Notes: generated from the letters alone by a model not told the origin. 64,000 bases of DNA from Epiperipatus broadwayi (GCA_028023455.1 JAQFVV010012574.1:1155959-1219958); one strand, 5' to 3'. Shown: positions 12,052-22,632, counted from the first letter of the stretch. Translations and numbers: made by a program.

Positions 12052-12246
12052 CGTTTCATTTTTCACAAACGTAGTAGCCGATATGTGTTTATTCATTGGG
12101 CATGGGCAGCTATCAAAAGTTATTCTGAAAAAGCAGACCTTGGCCCCCAATATCATTTAAATTATTGCAGTTTGATAAATAAATTTAGTGACTTAACATA
12201 CGATTTAAAAATAATAATAATAGAAAGAATAAGTTTTAATACTTAA
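12052..12246 (+). other. Coding-like open segment, no start codon
   Basis: 64 codons are open between TAA at 12049 and TAA at 12244. They include YVFIHWAWAAIKSYSEKAD and LGPQYHLNYCSLINKFSDL, with tryptophan, glycine and proline codons uncommon in chance frames here. Base composition is richer in G+C than its surroundings in the first half. There is no ATG in frame, so it would have to be an internal exon or a decayed element. No family is recognised. Confidence 0.22.
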
Positions 12247-12880
12247 TAATTCTTTAATGCTAATGTCTTTTTAATGAGCCTTTTTATTGATGTAAGCGGG
12301 TACTTTTTTTTTAAACATGACGTTGTTTTGGATACTAAGTTGGAGTTAATGAAATTTAAGTTAAGTAGTAATTAGTGATATCAATTGTCGAGCGGTACAA
12401 AGACGATATTCGTATTGCATACTGTCATGAAATTCAATACTTTAAAATTAACATTTTCTTTAATTTAAAAACAATTATTTATGGAGAAATTTCAACATTT
12501 TCTTTAATATTAATGAAAAAAAAATATTTTGAATTAAAATATTTATCTAACAAATTTTTGTATTATGATCGTTTTAAAATAAGAATTGTGTGTCTTATTT
12601 ATATATAATGCTAATTACCGCTATATAGATTTGATATAGTGTGGCTTAGTTTCTAAATCAGATTTGGGGTTAATTTGCTGTGGAGAAAAAAATAGATATA
12701 TCTTCCGAAAATAATGCCTATGGCAAACAATGGAAATTGCGTTCCTATTTATATATCTGAGAAGCAGACTTACAATACTTGGGAATACAAAATTAATTAA
12801 TTCTTTTATTAATAATATGGCATTATAAAAAAAATTATAATTGCAACTTCCTTGCATTCACTGATGCAAATTGGACTGTG
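12247..12880. other. AT-rich stretch, nothing recognised
   Basis: Open frames at 12375-12608 (+) and 12621-12857 (-) are of AT-driven composition (I, F, Y, K, N) and match nothing known. Confidence 0.4.
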
Positions 12881-13870
12881 GTGTGATCAAGTTATATTTT
12901 CCCAGTTTCTTCTATACTTAGCAGGACTAGTTCACAGGATCTTCTTTGACTTCAGAGATTCTCAAGCAAGAAATTGTTTGAATGTCGATATTTTCAGTTA
13001 CTGAAGTGAAATGTTGGCTTGATAGCAACATACCAATGCCAGATTTTTCTTATAGCCTGTCCATCAAATTTAGTACCGTGTGAGCCATCCAAGCGTTCAT
13101 ACTTAATGCCACTGCCATACAAACAAAGTTTGATTCAATTTTTTATGGAGGTAATCAAATGTTCTTTTCATGATTCTCGTTTTCTCATTATCTAATAACA
13201 CAGTTTCTCTTATTTTTAATCATTTCTTTGACTTATAACATTTCAAATTTTGATATTCTATTTTTGTCAGAGATCAATTTCTTCAAGTATATCACTGACC
13301 AATACTTTTCTCTCATTATCAAAATGATCTTGTGAAGACTTTCAAATCTAGGCTGGTGTGATGGAAGTTCACTGAGGTCTTGGCCTATTTTAAATACAGT
13401 CAATGTAAATGCATATTTGTTAGAAAAGTAAAAAAAAAAACATATATTTGTTAGTTGTATCACATCATGTTTTAAGTCTTGTTTTACTTATCTACTATGT
13501 TTTTGAGAAATTGAAGTATCTCCGCAAGGTTGCTTGTTGCTAGGGACCACTGCTTGTTTCTTTGCTCTATATTGGTTTTGGATTTCATCTTAATAATCAA
13601 AGACAATGTATTTTGATTTTTTCATCATTGTTAAATGAGAGAAAAACATACAGAGGTTCAACGATTCAAGAAAATGTCATCACTGTATTCTGCTTGGCAG
13701 CAAGCATTTTCACCAAGTTAAATGGGTGATTATCATAATATTAGAATTATGATAGACAATCTTGTAACTTCATTTCATTTTTTTTTCTAAATGTTTTAAG
13801 ATGTATCCAACCAAGCTCTCTGTGTCCTCCTGGATCATCCGGACAACTCATGAAAGAATTGTCTGATTAG
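12881..13870 (-). pseudogene. Degenerate coding-like region, unidentified
   Basis: The minus strand has a run of segments with protein-like composition broken by stops and frame shifts: KYAFTLTVFKIGQDLSELP with HQPRFESLHKII at 13.3-13.4 kb, SMNAWMAHTVLNLMD near 13.1 kb, and SCPDDPGGHRELGWIHLK near 13.8 kb. G+C is higher than in the flanks. This suggests an old transposon or retroelement ORF, but no catalytic motif can be placed, so neither class nor function is assigned. Confidence 0.3.
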
Positions 13871-14407
13871 CTGTTTTTTAACCTCAAAATAAATTTCCAT
13901 ACATCACAATATTACTTATATTTTTTCAAGGTGTTCTTCATCAGAAATCAAGTTGAACATGATGCTTTATAAATGCTTCTTAGTAATTTGTGGTGAACAG
14001 TGAATAATATCATATAGATGAATTTATTCTGGAAATACAGTGAGAAGTTAAATTTATATCCAGAATAAATTTTTCTATAAATGAAGGTTTTTTATACCAG
14101 AATCAAAGATAGACAGTAATTTTAGTATGCCAATTAAATTTTCTACATTAAATTCATTATATAACAGCAAGATTGCCTAATAGAAGTGATTGGCTGTATC
14201 TCAATGAATCCAGATTCTGAATTACAAAGAAGTATATACATCATGATTTCTTTTCTACTTTATAATTAAGTCTTTAGTTCCAGCTAAATTTCTATTTTTT
14301 TCCCATTATGTGAGCACTAATGATAATTTTTGACTTGTTTTTATAAACATTATGTTTACACTGGTTGACAACTTTTTTCTAATGAGAAATGATAATTTGG
14401 CTGATAA

Positions 14408-14420
14408 TAAAAAAAGTAAT
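14408..14420. repeat. Left 13-bp target-site duplication of family A copy 1
   Basis: TAAAAAAAGTAAT, repeated without mismatch at 15338-15350 directly outside the element. Confidence 0.8.
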
Positions 14421-14577
14421 TAAACCACTAAACATCATATGATCATCATCTCGATACTAGCACAATTGTTGTAAACAAAGGCAAAACTCTCCATACAGTA
14501 GTGCCACCCTGTGCCAAACAGAGTAATCAATGGATGCCAGAAGGCTTGTGCATAAAATCCCTATCTAGTGCCTACTC

Positions 14578-14636
14578 ATCCAATATCCCCAGACTAGTTT
14601 CTGGCTTGTGGCCATCATCAGTGAGGAGCCTTGGAT
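14578..14636 (-). ncRNA. Hammerhead ribozyme, type I, intact core (left arm)
   Basis: On the minus strand the sequence is identical to the ribozyme at 15175-15233: helix I strands ATCCAA and TCCTCA, core CTGATGA, stem II TGGC/GCCA, GAAA, a minimal helix III (AC/GU) ending in GTC, then TGGGGA and TTGGAT closing helix I. All invariant core positions (CUGAUGA, GAAA, UH at the cleavage site) are present. It points outward in the opposite sense from its partner in the right arm. Confidence 0.85.
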
Positions 14637-15174
14637 CTGAGAGCACTGCACCTAGATCTTAGGATCTAATGCAACTCTTCAGCAGCCACCTTTTAACTCT
14701 ACTACAAAACTATAAGAATGAAATTGAAAACACAATAATATTTTCAATCTAAACTCAATAGCTTATATAGTCATATGGGTCTGAACTCAATTCAGCACCC
14801 ATACATTTTGGTATCTTTGGCTCTTAAACAACCATAGCCACCACTATCCTATTAGGCAGGATTGGTGCTAAACCACTAAACATCACTTAACAATTATGTG
14901 CTAGTATAGAGATGGTAATCATGTGATGTTTAGTGGTTTAACACCAATCCTGCTTAATAGGATAGTGGTGGCTATGGTTGTTTAAGAGCCAAATACACCA
15001 AAATGTATGGGTGCTGAATTGAGTTCAGACCCATATGACTATATAAGCTATTGAGCTTAGATTGAAAATATTGTGTTTTCAATTTTATTCTCATAGTTTT
15101 GTAGTAAAGTAGAGTTAAAAGGTGGCTACTGGAGGATTGCATTAGATCCTAAGATCTAGGTGCAGTGCTCTCAG

Positions 15175-15233
15175 ATCCAAGGCTCCTCACTGATGATGGC
15201 CACAAGCCAGAAACTAGTCTGGGGATATTGGAT
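15175..15233 (+). ncRNA. Hammerhead ribozyme, type I, intact core (right arm)
   Basis: In 5'-3' order: ATCCAA (15175-15180), GGC internal loop, TCCTCA, CTGATGA (15190-15196), stem II TGGC (15197-15200) with loop CACAA and GCCA (15206-15209), GAAA (15210-15213), a tiny helix III AC-UA-GU, C at 15219 as the cleavage nucleotide, then TGGGGA pairing with TCCTCA (one G-U) and TTGGAT pairing with ATCCAA. The internal loop in helix I is where hammerheads form the loop-loop contact. The very short helix III is characteristic of hammerheads described in Penelope-like elements, which often act as dimers. Self-cleavage is expected after 15219 but untested. Confidence 0.87.
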
Positions 15234-15337
15234 GCATAGGCACTAGATAGGGATTTTATACACAAGCCTTCTGGCATCCATTGATTACTCTGTTTGGCAC
15301 AGGGTGGCACTACTGTATGGAGAGTTTTGCCTTTGTT

Positions 15338-15350
15338 TAAAAAAAGTAAT
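15338..15350. repeat. Right 13-bp target-site duplication of family A copy 1
   Basis: TAAAAAAAGTAAT, identical to 14408-14420. Confidence 0.8.
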
Positions 15351-15911
15351 CGTCATAAAAGGTAGAATTTTAGAAGAATAGACCACCATTTTTAATTATT
15401 TAATCAATCCCTTACTTCATTCATTTACTTCTACTTTTAATAAATCAACAAAAGTACTTTTTTAATATTCTTGTCAATCCTAAGAAGTTTAATAAAATTC
15501 TGTTCAATCTTTTACATTCTTTGGCATCATCCACTTAACTTATCATCAGATTCAGCACCATCAAATAAAATTTTGTCAATAAAAACAATATTACCACTAT
15601 TACTATCCTTTCTCCATTATAAGTCATATCCATTCTCTCTGTATTATTCTCACTCTTAATCTTGTCACATTCAAATTTCTATAACTTTTTTTTAGATTGT
15701 AATGTATTTGTACTTGATCTATTTTTGGATTTTAATAAACTTGTCAAAAGGTGCAGGAAATTTCATGAAACATGCTGAACTGCATGTTCTAGGCTTTTTA
15801 AAAAGATCATGTGAAACTTGTTTGACTTCATGCTCTTTTTGACTCTGATTTCTGCTTATTTTATTTTTCAGTTTCACTTTTTTTCTTTCTTATAAAGAAA
15901 CATTTTGATTA
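15351..15911. other. AT-rich stretch, nothing recognised
   Basis: A frame at 15471-15659 (+) with serine- and leucine-rich composition is not recognised. Nothing else is seen. Confidence 0.4.
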
Positions 15912-15919
15912 TTCTAGAT
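15912..15919. repeat. 8-bp target-site duplication, left, of hAT element
   Basis: TTCTAGAT, matched by TTCTAGAC at 18535-18542 (one mismatch). Eight base pairs is the length hAT transposases generate. Confidence 0.75.
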
Positions 15920-16375
15920 CAGGGGTCTGCAAACTTTTGAGATGGAAGAGCCAAATTTGACATTCACAATAATTTAAAAATTATTCAAGAGTCATGAATG
16001 TATTTTTATAAATAAGGAAAATTTAAAGAAATGCTATAACAAGTTGTAACATTAATTACATTTTTATTAAATGTCGATTAAATCACACTGAAAATTGCTA
16101 GCATTGTTTTAAATCAGTGTGAACTGAGTTTGAATTTCCTTAGAAAGTTTCTGTATGACAGTTGGTAATTAGTGGTTTTTAATTTAAGGCATGATTTTTT
16201 AAGTTAGCATCAGTAATTTGGTTCCTCAATTTACATTTAATAAAATTCTTGATAGAAAACGATTGTTCACATAAGTATGCAGATCCAAAGATACTGAAAA
16301 TACCAAATGCAAATTTTTTCAACTCATGATATGAATCTGGAATACTATTTCAAATAATAAAAATCAGTCTGCCTT

Positions 16376-17925
16376 CTATAGGTTTTTTATAACACTCTGC
16401 TGATTCTGTGAAAACACACTATATTTTTCTTTTTCCAGTTCTTCCATTTCAATACCAAGATGAACAAATGTGTAACTCCATAAATCTTTGTTTGTCAAGT
16501 CCAGCAATTGTACTTCAAAATTATCCGCATCAATATTAAATGGTGAAAAATTTAATTCTCTCTTATTAGCATTAAGAGGATTCATAATAAAAGCTAGAGT
16601 TGCTTTATCATTTCTAAACTCCTGAAACCTTTGAAGAAAAGATTCTCTCATGTTTAAAATTGTTGTCTTAAAATAATCTTTGTTTATGAGAGCATTATTT
16701 TCTTGGACGACATTGAGATAAGTTTGGGAAATGAACTAAAGTTCCCCTCTCTAAATCTTCAGCAAATAGAATCAATATCTTTTCAAATACAATAATTTAT
16801 TCTACCATTGAAAAAGCAGCATTTCTCTTACCTTGTAATTTATGATTGAGCAAATTCAATTGTGATGTAACATCCGCCATAAAATACAATTTTTACAACC
16901 ACTGATCTTCTGTTAATTCTAAATATTGAACACCCTTGTTATCGAGAAATAGTTTGATTTCATTTATGCATATTGCATGTTGCCTCTGAAAGGCTATCAA
17001 AATTTTTTATATTGGAGAAGACCTGAATACCCATTCTCCACTTCACATAGCAACTCTTAAATTGTCAATGGATAAGTCCTCTTGCTGCAATAAAATTAAT
17101 AATCTTAATTACCAAGTCCATAACTTTACCAATTTCTTCTAAAAATATTTGTGCACAAAGTGCTTCCTGTTGAAATATACAATGGAAAGTAATCACTTCA
17201 TGATTAACATTTTCTTTTAAAATTGAAACAAATCCCTTTTTGATCCCTTTTGTACCATCAGTTGCCATTGTCACAATTTTATCAAGTACGATATAGTTTT
17301 TTCCATGCATTAAATGGCATAATTTGCTATGTTCTTTTCTGCATTTGGCTCTTGAGTAGCAATAATCTTAAAAGGTTTTTTTGGATCATCAGATGATATA
17401 TACCACATGCAAAGGGAAATCTGGGCTGTGTCCCTGATGTCGCAAGACTCATCCACTGCAATTGATAAAGCTGAAGATAAATTAATGTCCTTGACTTATT
17501 CGTTGGCTACATTTAAGGCCATTTAACTGTCCTATCTGCTACTGTTTTGGCATATAATGGCATATTTTTAATTTTATTTAAAATCTTTGTTTTATTTTTG
17601 AAATCATGAAAAAGTTCTTCAGATGCTTTAACAAATCAACATTTTATATACTTATCATCTATGAATGGTTTTTCTCTCTTAGCAATTTTCTGATTTGCTA
17701 TAAAGCTAGAAATAGTAACATTATTGACAGACTGTCTCCAATAATCAAATACAGAACATTAATTTTCAATATTTTACTAAAGTTCTTCAATTGCTGTTTT
17801 TTTCATGTTACTGATAGGATATTTTATGGCAAATGTGGCATGTTTTGTCATGAAGTGTCTCTTCAAATTAGACTTCTTGTTATGTGACAAGTTTGGCAAA
17901 TAAGACAGTTTTGGAAGGTCCTTGA
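16376..17925 (-). pseudogene. hAT transposase pseudogene (GTF2IRD2/ZBED5-like)
   Basis: Read on the minus strand in several frames. Near 17.85-17.92 kb a BED-type zinc finger remnant is seen (CLICQTCH, then RHFMTKHATFAIKYP). Near 17.4-17.47 kb follows [15 protein letters not shown], the first acidic block of the RNase H-like core (family form ALDESTD..DTAQ). The frame at 17310-17065 gives KIVTMATDGTKGIKKGFVS then VITFHCIFQQEALCAQIF, which is the CTDGAPAM...FHCIIHQEALCA segment of the family. The frame at 16651-16376 gives the C-terminal part (FRNDKATLAFIMNPLNANK, DLTNKDLWSYTF). The intact enzyme would cut at the terminal inverted repeats. Frame shifts and stops abolish this. Confidence 0.82.
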
Positions 17926-18429
17926 GTTTATGATAAACATAAAAGATTCAGTCCATTCAGTTTTAAAATAACAATGCTTATCTAATGTTTTTCTTAGACT
18001 TTTCTTTGTAATCAAGTTGCAAAACACTTTAAATATTGTACATTATTTAACACATTATATCCGCATTTGCACAACTACACAAAAAATAATTATATGTTCC
18101 TCTTCTAGATTATGCACATTCAAATTCCGCCATTGCAAAATTGTCTTGTACACTAGAGAGCAACTGTATGCTCACTTATTAATTGTGAAGTTTTTCTAGA
18201 ATTATAAAACAAATAAAATCATGATTATGTTAAAATCTTTTGAAAATTGAAACTATGATAGTTTTATTTTCAATTTTACTACAAAGTAAGTGATCTATAT
18301 TTTCTGGGTTTGTCCTGATTTTATCTTTATTTCTTATGATTTTTTTTTATTTCGTATTAGCAATGTTTTTGTTTTTGAACGGGTGTTCAGATTAGTCCCT
18401 GTGGAAAAATATAGACATTATTGAAAAGC

Positions 18430-18431
<2 letters not shown>

Positions 18432-18486
<55 letters not shown>
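18432..18486. repeat. (AT)n microsatellite
   Basis: About 27 uninterrupted AT units inside the right end of the hAT element, between coding remnant and terminal repeat. Confidence 0.9.
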
Positions 18487-18488
<2 letters not shown>

Positions 18489-18534
18489 AAAGAGTCACAT
18501 ATGGCTTATGTGAGCCATAATTTGCTGACTCTTG

Positions 18535-18542
18535 TTCTAGAC
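18535..18542. repeat. 8-bp target-site duplication, right, of hAT element
   Basis: TTCTAGAC, paired with TTCTAGAT at 15912-15919. Confidence 0.75.
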
Positions 18543-20095
18543 AATGCTTTAAAATAAAGATATAGCTTTTTTAATAAGAAAGTTAAATGTATGAATTTTC
18601 CACCATATTCTAGGCTATTTACTATCAGTCAGCATTGAATAATGGTGTAGTGAAATACATAGTTGGTTAATTCCCAGACCTATATTTTATCTTGTAATTT
18701 ATATAAGCGGTTAAAAAATCTGGCCAAGTGTACAAAAATTATTTTTATCTGAAAATAATTAATCTGATTTTAATAGAAAGTTCTCAATAGCACTCAAAAT
18801 ACATGGAAGATGTTTATTTTTTAAAATTTGAAATAGAATATACTAACAACTACTTAAAATCATGCTAGCAATAAACATGCAATGAATAAGTTTTGGCATT
18901 GATGTAATTATGATCCAAACACCATGTGCACCTACAAATATTAAATAATAATATTTAAATAAATTATTAGTTTTTAATAAAAATTTAAGATAACTATAAA
19001 CAAGTGCAGAAATAAACAAAAGCAGATAAAAGTTTAATAAGGTATTAATGTGAACATTTGTCCATGAGTAGGTCAAATCATATGAGAATCATATTTTTTT
19101 ATTTTTACAGACAGCAGATTCATATTCATCTGACAATTCACATTAACCTCTGATCTTTAATCCTCTAACTAAAAATAGATAAATTCCATTTGGCCAATTA
19201 GTCTTGCTATAAGTCACATAATTAAAAAAAATTAAGCTTGTTTGTAATGTGAAAAATATGACCCAGATTCAATCCCTAGTTCCAAGCCTGTTTAGGGCCT
19301 GAAAAAATTTCAAGATACACCTGGCCTGGATTTAAATACCAATTCATGATTATGGCATGTTGATGTACTAAGCACTACACTATTGAAGCTTTCTACAGCA
19401 CAACAAAAAATAAATGCATAATGAAATTGAAGATATCTATATTGATTATTGTTTACACTGGATCAAAAAAAACCACTTTCTATCAGGCATTAGTAGTATC
19501 AGCAGTAATAATTGTTTAAACTACGTAGTGCTATATCAGGCCTGAGTGCAGAGGTATTGCATCCATGCAAAAAAATCTGGAAGATAGTAGATAATTAGGT
19601 TCAATTCATATGTAGTAAATAATAGAATGATACTAAATGGGTGCTATTTTTATCACCTATCAATGAAATATTTATAAAATTATTTGAAGCTGACTTGATT
19701 TTAAGAATTTTTTTTATTTATTAAATTCATCAAAAATAAGTTGTTTTTAAAAGCATTTTTTTCTTTTATATAAAAGAGGGAAAATTAGATTAGGATAAAG
19801 CAAGTAATAAATGAACTAAAGGAATGTTTTTTAATTAAATTCTATATAAATTCTCTATTGTAAGGAATTAACTGAGAATGAGTTAAATTTAAAAAATAGG
19901 CTGTGAAAAATATTTTTAGATACTATTATAAGAATCCCTGGTGAGAAATAATAGACTTTCTGAATACAAATATGGATATAATTAGTGATTTCTAAATTTT
20001 ACTTGAAAATTAATTTGTATTTATTTAATTCAATGGCTAGATTTAGTTAATTAAAAATAATGTATGTAAAATATAAATGTATATAAGAATATATA
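18543..20095. other. AT-rich stretch with one tRNA-like patch
   Basis: Apart from a decayed tRNA-like segment at 19.27-19.40 kb, listed separately, no feature is recognised. A hydrophobic frame at 18843-19076 (-) has no family match. Confidence 0.35.
19270..19402 (-). mobile_element. Decayed tRNA-like SINE
   Basis: On the minus strand TAGTGTAGTGCTTAGTACAT resembles an A-box region and GGTATTTAAATCCAGG a B box at the spacing expected of a tRNA-derived promoter. A second B-box-like GGGATTGAATCTGGG follows. Too degenerate to assign to the family at 8.4 kb. Confidence 0.4.
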
Positions 20096-21065
20096 CATGA
20101 TTTGTAGATTATGAAAAGGCATTTGATTCTATAAGCATTTCTTCAGTGATTAAATCATTGAATCATCAAAGTATAGATCCAGGATATTGTCATATTTTAA
20201 AAAATATTTATAAAAATGCAACAGCAACAACTAGATTACATAATGATACTAGGAAAGTCAACATTGAGAAGAGTGTAAGACAGAATGACTCCATATCTCC
20301 AAAACTTTTTACAGCAGTGCTGCAAGAAGTATTTTGAGGATTAAAATGGGAAGCTAAAGAAGTGAAAGGAAATGGAGATTATTTAAGTTATTTAGATTTT
20401 GCAGATGATGTAGTTGTTTTTGCAAATCATGCTTTAGAGCTGTAGGAAATGCTGCAGTAGTTATTCAGATGAAAATAGGACTAAAGATAATGATGAGTTA
20501 GAAGTTAATAGCTACAATTATCTTGGTCAGATTATTAATACAGATGGAAACATAATGGATGAAATTAATCATAAAATTAAACTTGGTTGGAGTGCTTTTA
20601 GTAGAAATAACTTGATACTAAAAGGAAATATGTCTATGTGTTTGAAAAAAAAGGTTTTTAATAAATGTATTTTACCAGTTCTTACTTATGGATCTGAGAC
20701 TTGGACACTTAATGGAAGAGCAATACAAAGTCAGACCACTCAAAGAAGTATGGAGAGGTATGTTAGGAGTAACAAGAAGAGATCAAAAATGCATTACATG
20801 GGTAAGAGAACAAACAGGTGTTATTGACCTCATTGAAAAAATTAAAAGAGTAGAGTTGGGCTGGACGTATTGCTAGAAGAGATGATAATACATGGACAAT
20901 TGAAATCTTAAACTGGATTCCAATGATTGTAAAAGTCCCAGAAAGAGACCACATGTGAGATGGATGGATGAATTAAGAAAGTGTGCAGGGGTGATGTGGA
21001 GAAGAGAAGCTAAAGATCAGAGATGGTTTGAACTTGGAGAGATAATGGTTGATGATGATGATGAC
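20096..21065 (+). pseudogene. LINE reverse transcriptase, palm and C-terminal part
   Basis: Reverse transcriptase motifs appear in order: FVDYEKAFDSI (motif A) at about 20100, VRQNDSISPKLFTAVLQEVF (motif B) near 20275-20337, LDFADDVVVFA (motif C with the catalytic ADD) near 20395-20425. Then follow YNYLGQIINTDGNIMDE, KIKLGWSAFSRNNLILKGN, LTYGSETWTL, and the C-terminal RKRPHVRWMDELRKCAGV with MWRREAKDQRWFELGE, ending in a GAT-repeat tail at 21044-21063. This is the endonuclease-type LINE widely annotated in invertebrates as transposon-derived protein F52C9.6. The 5' half is missing, and stops at about 20336, after motif B, and a frame shift near 20870 disable it. Confidence 0.85.
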
Positions 21066-21073
21066 ATATTTAA

Positions 21074-21594
21074 ATTATCAATATTACCACAAATCCAAAA
21101 CTCAACCAAACTAGCCAAGAAAATAAAATCTAAAACACTACCAATGGTTTCACTGCTACAAGTAGACTTCTCAAGTGTAAAAAACTACAAAATAGCAACA
21201 TATTTATACTAAACATTATCCACAATTCCACTTATTTCCCATCCACTCTTAATATTAAAAGAACTTTTAAATAAGTTAATATTAAAAGTTCTTTTAATAT
21301 TAAGGGTGGATGTTAAACATTGGTGGCCTAGCAGTTATCATAGCTGCCTTCCAAGCAGCTGACCTGAGTTCGCTTCCCAGTCATTGCATTCAACATATGA
21401 AAAAATATATATTAAGGATGGATTGAAATTAAATGGAAATGTGGGTAATGTTTAATATAAATATGTTGCTATTTTGTAGTTTTTTACACTTGAGAAGTCT
21501 GCTTGTAGCAGTGAAACCATTGGTAGTGTTTTAGATTTTTTTTTTTTTTTTTTTTGGCTAGTCTGTTTGAGTTTTGGATTTGAAGTAATTTTGA
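21074..21594. mobile_element. Foldback element family F with a SINE in its loop
   Basis: Inverted arms at about 21077-21242 and 21420-21594 share CACTTGAGAAGTCT, GTGAAACCATTGGTAGTG and the end TTTGAGTTTTGGATTTG. The centre contains a smaller palindrome (21243-21308, CTTAATATTAAAAGAAC and its inverse) and a tRNA-derived SINE. The arm motif CACTTGAGAAG...stem...GTGAAACCAT-TGG matches the terminal motif of the PLE at 37.5 kb, so the element is probably PLE-derived. It lies right after the GAT tail of the LINE fragment. Confidence 0.72.
21310..21411 (+). mobile_element. tRNA-derived SINE in foldback loop
   Basis: TGGTGGCCTAGCAGTTATCA, an anticodon-arm-like GCTGC-CTTCCAA-GCAGC, and the B box GAGTTCGCTTCCCAG, then CATTCAACATATGAAAAA. 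It is bordered by ATTAAGGGTGGAT (21297-21309) and ATTAAGGATGGAT (21412-21424), a 13-bp duplication with one mismatch, indicating insertion into the foldback. Confidence 0.75.
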
Positions 21595-21746
21595 TTATTT
21601 ATTGACTAGTTTAGTTTTATGCTTTTAATGTTTATATTTAAATTAATATATATGTGTGTGTGTTATAAATGTGTGCATGTGTAAAGTTATTTTTATATAC
21701 CTATTTCTTTTATAGTTAACATGCATATATATATATACATTTAATT

Positions 21747-22130
21747 AGAGGGATTTGAATTCAGAATTTTTCAGCCTATTCATCCTTCATCTCAAACCAT
21801 GATACACATGACCACACTCATGCGAAAAAGATACATGATGTCCATTATATATATTTCATGCAGAACCAGCACTTATCAATTGGGTCAGATTGGAATCACC
21901 CACACATATATACAATTATTGCTCAGTTTATATTATGATAACAATTCCTCAAACTTTAATGGACAAGCTTCAATCTTCTCACCCTTACCAACTAACTATT
22001 CAATTATCCATTTCATTGAAAAATCAATGGGTTCATATATCTTTCGCATATATGTGGTCATATGTATTAGTGGTTTGAGATGAAGTAGACAATGACTAGA
22101 CTGAAAAATACTGAGTTTAAATCCCTCTTA
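21747..22130 (-). mobile_element. Repeat family B copy 1, foldback form
   Basis: Outer arms at 21747-21835 and 22038-22130 are inverted copies (AGAGGGATTTGAATTCAGAA versus GAGTTTAAATCCCTCTT). Between them lies the family B core on the minus strand, with a decayed hammerhead at 21.83-21.90 kb. The end portion carries a tRNA-like B box (GAATTCAAATCCC). It forms a larger inverted pair with copy 2 at 22.33-22.63 kb. Confidence 0.7.
21833..21896 (-). ncRNA. Hammerhead ribozyme remnant, family B
   Basis: Minus strand: CAATC, CCCAA, TTGATAA (two changes from CTGATGA), stem II GTGC/GCAT fully paired around TGGTTCT, then GAAA and TATATATA. The core mutations should abolish cleavage. Confidence 0.55.
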
Positions 22131-22332
22131 TTACATATAAAAGAAACATGCAGTATAAGAAAATTTCATACTGCCTTAGAATTGCATATTGCTTGGGAAA
22201 TAGATTACATCTTAGTATAAGTCCAGCCCATCCCTCTCCTATTAATATATATGGATACATAATGGTCAAATAATATAAAGGATTAGAGTGACATAATGTC
22301 TACATGGGTATGACTACAATATCAAATCGAAT

Positions 22333-22632
22333 AAAGGCTTTGAGCATTCCTTCATCAGTTTTTCAGTGAAATAGATAGGTGAATAATTATAAAACAGAAG
22401 TTTAAAGCCTGTCTATTAAAGTTTAAGAAATTGCTATCTTAATATAAACAGATCACTGATTGTATATGTGGGAGATTGTGATCTGGCCAAACTGATGAGT
22501 CCTGGTTCTGCACAAAATATGAAAACTGAGGATCATCTTTTTCACATGAGTGTGATCATATGTATTGGTGGTTTGAGATGGAGTGGAGGATGAATAGACT
22601 AAAAAATCATGAATTCAAATCCCTCTAATTAC
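22333..22632 (+). mobile_element. Repeat family B copy 2
   Basis: Shares GCCTGTCTATTAAAGTTT, TCTTAATATAAA, the hammerhead region, TGTGATCATATGTATTGG, TGGTTTGAGATGG and the B-box-like GAATTCAAATCCC with copies at 21.8, 46.7 and 51.2 kb. It is non-coding, about 300 bp. Confidence 0.72.
22478..22537 (+). ncRNA. Hammerhead ribozyme, family B, near-intact core
   Basis: GTGATC and CCAAA precede CTGATGA (22492-22498). Stem II is GTCC/GCAC around TGGTTCT (one mismatch). The GAAA position reads AAAA (G12 mutated). GGATCATC follows to close the outer part of helix I. Probably inactive but clearly homologous to the other copies. Confidence 0.62.

Larger units (their letters stand above)
14421..15337 (-). 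mobile_element. Foldback element family A, copy 1 (ribozyme-bearing)
   Basis: Two arms of about 430 bp, nearly identical inverted copies, surround a short centre near 14.87-14.94 kb. The element is flanked by a perfect 13-bp direct repeat TAAAAAAAGTAAT (14408-14420 and 15338-15350). One end begins at the GGCAAAACTCTCC arm terminus. The other carries an extra one-sided tail ending in the TAAACCACTAAACATCA motif. The same asymmetric ends with 13-14 bp direct repeats recur in copies at 25.1, 39.9 and 62.1 kb. Both arms carry an intact hammerhead ribozyme. No protein is encoded. Long duplications plus a tail and hammerheads point to a Penelope-type mechanism rather than a cut-and-paste MITE (inference). 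Confidence 0.85.
15920..18534 (-). mobile_element. hAT transposon (Charlie group), full-length but inactive
   Basis: The left terminus CAGGGGTCTGCAAACTTTT and the right terminus ATTTGCTGACTCTTG (inverse CAAGAGTCAGCAAAT) are inverted hAT ends, flanked by an 8-bp target duplication. The element is 2.6 kb and contains a transposase pseudogene on the minus strand. An (AT)n run of about 55 bp (18432-18486) sits just inside the right end. The ends resemble those of the elements that gave rise to the vertebrate GTF2IRD2/ZBED-type genes. Many stops and shifts show it is long dead. Confidence 0.85.

Noticed and set aside
22333-22360. CTGATGAAGGAATGCTCAAAG (minus strand) at the family B start as a second ribozyme
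   Set aside because: The GAAA element is missing in all copies and the downstream sequence does not close helix I.
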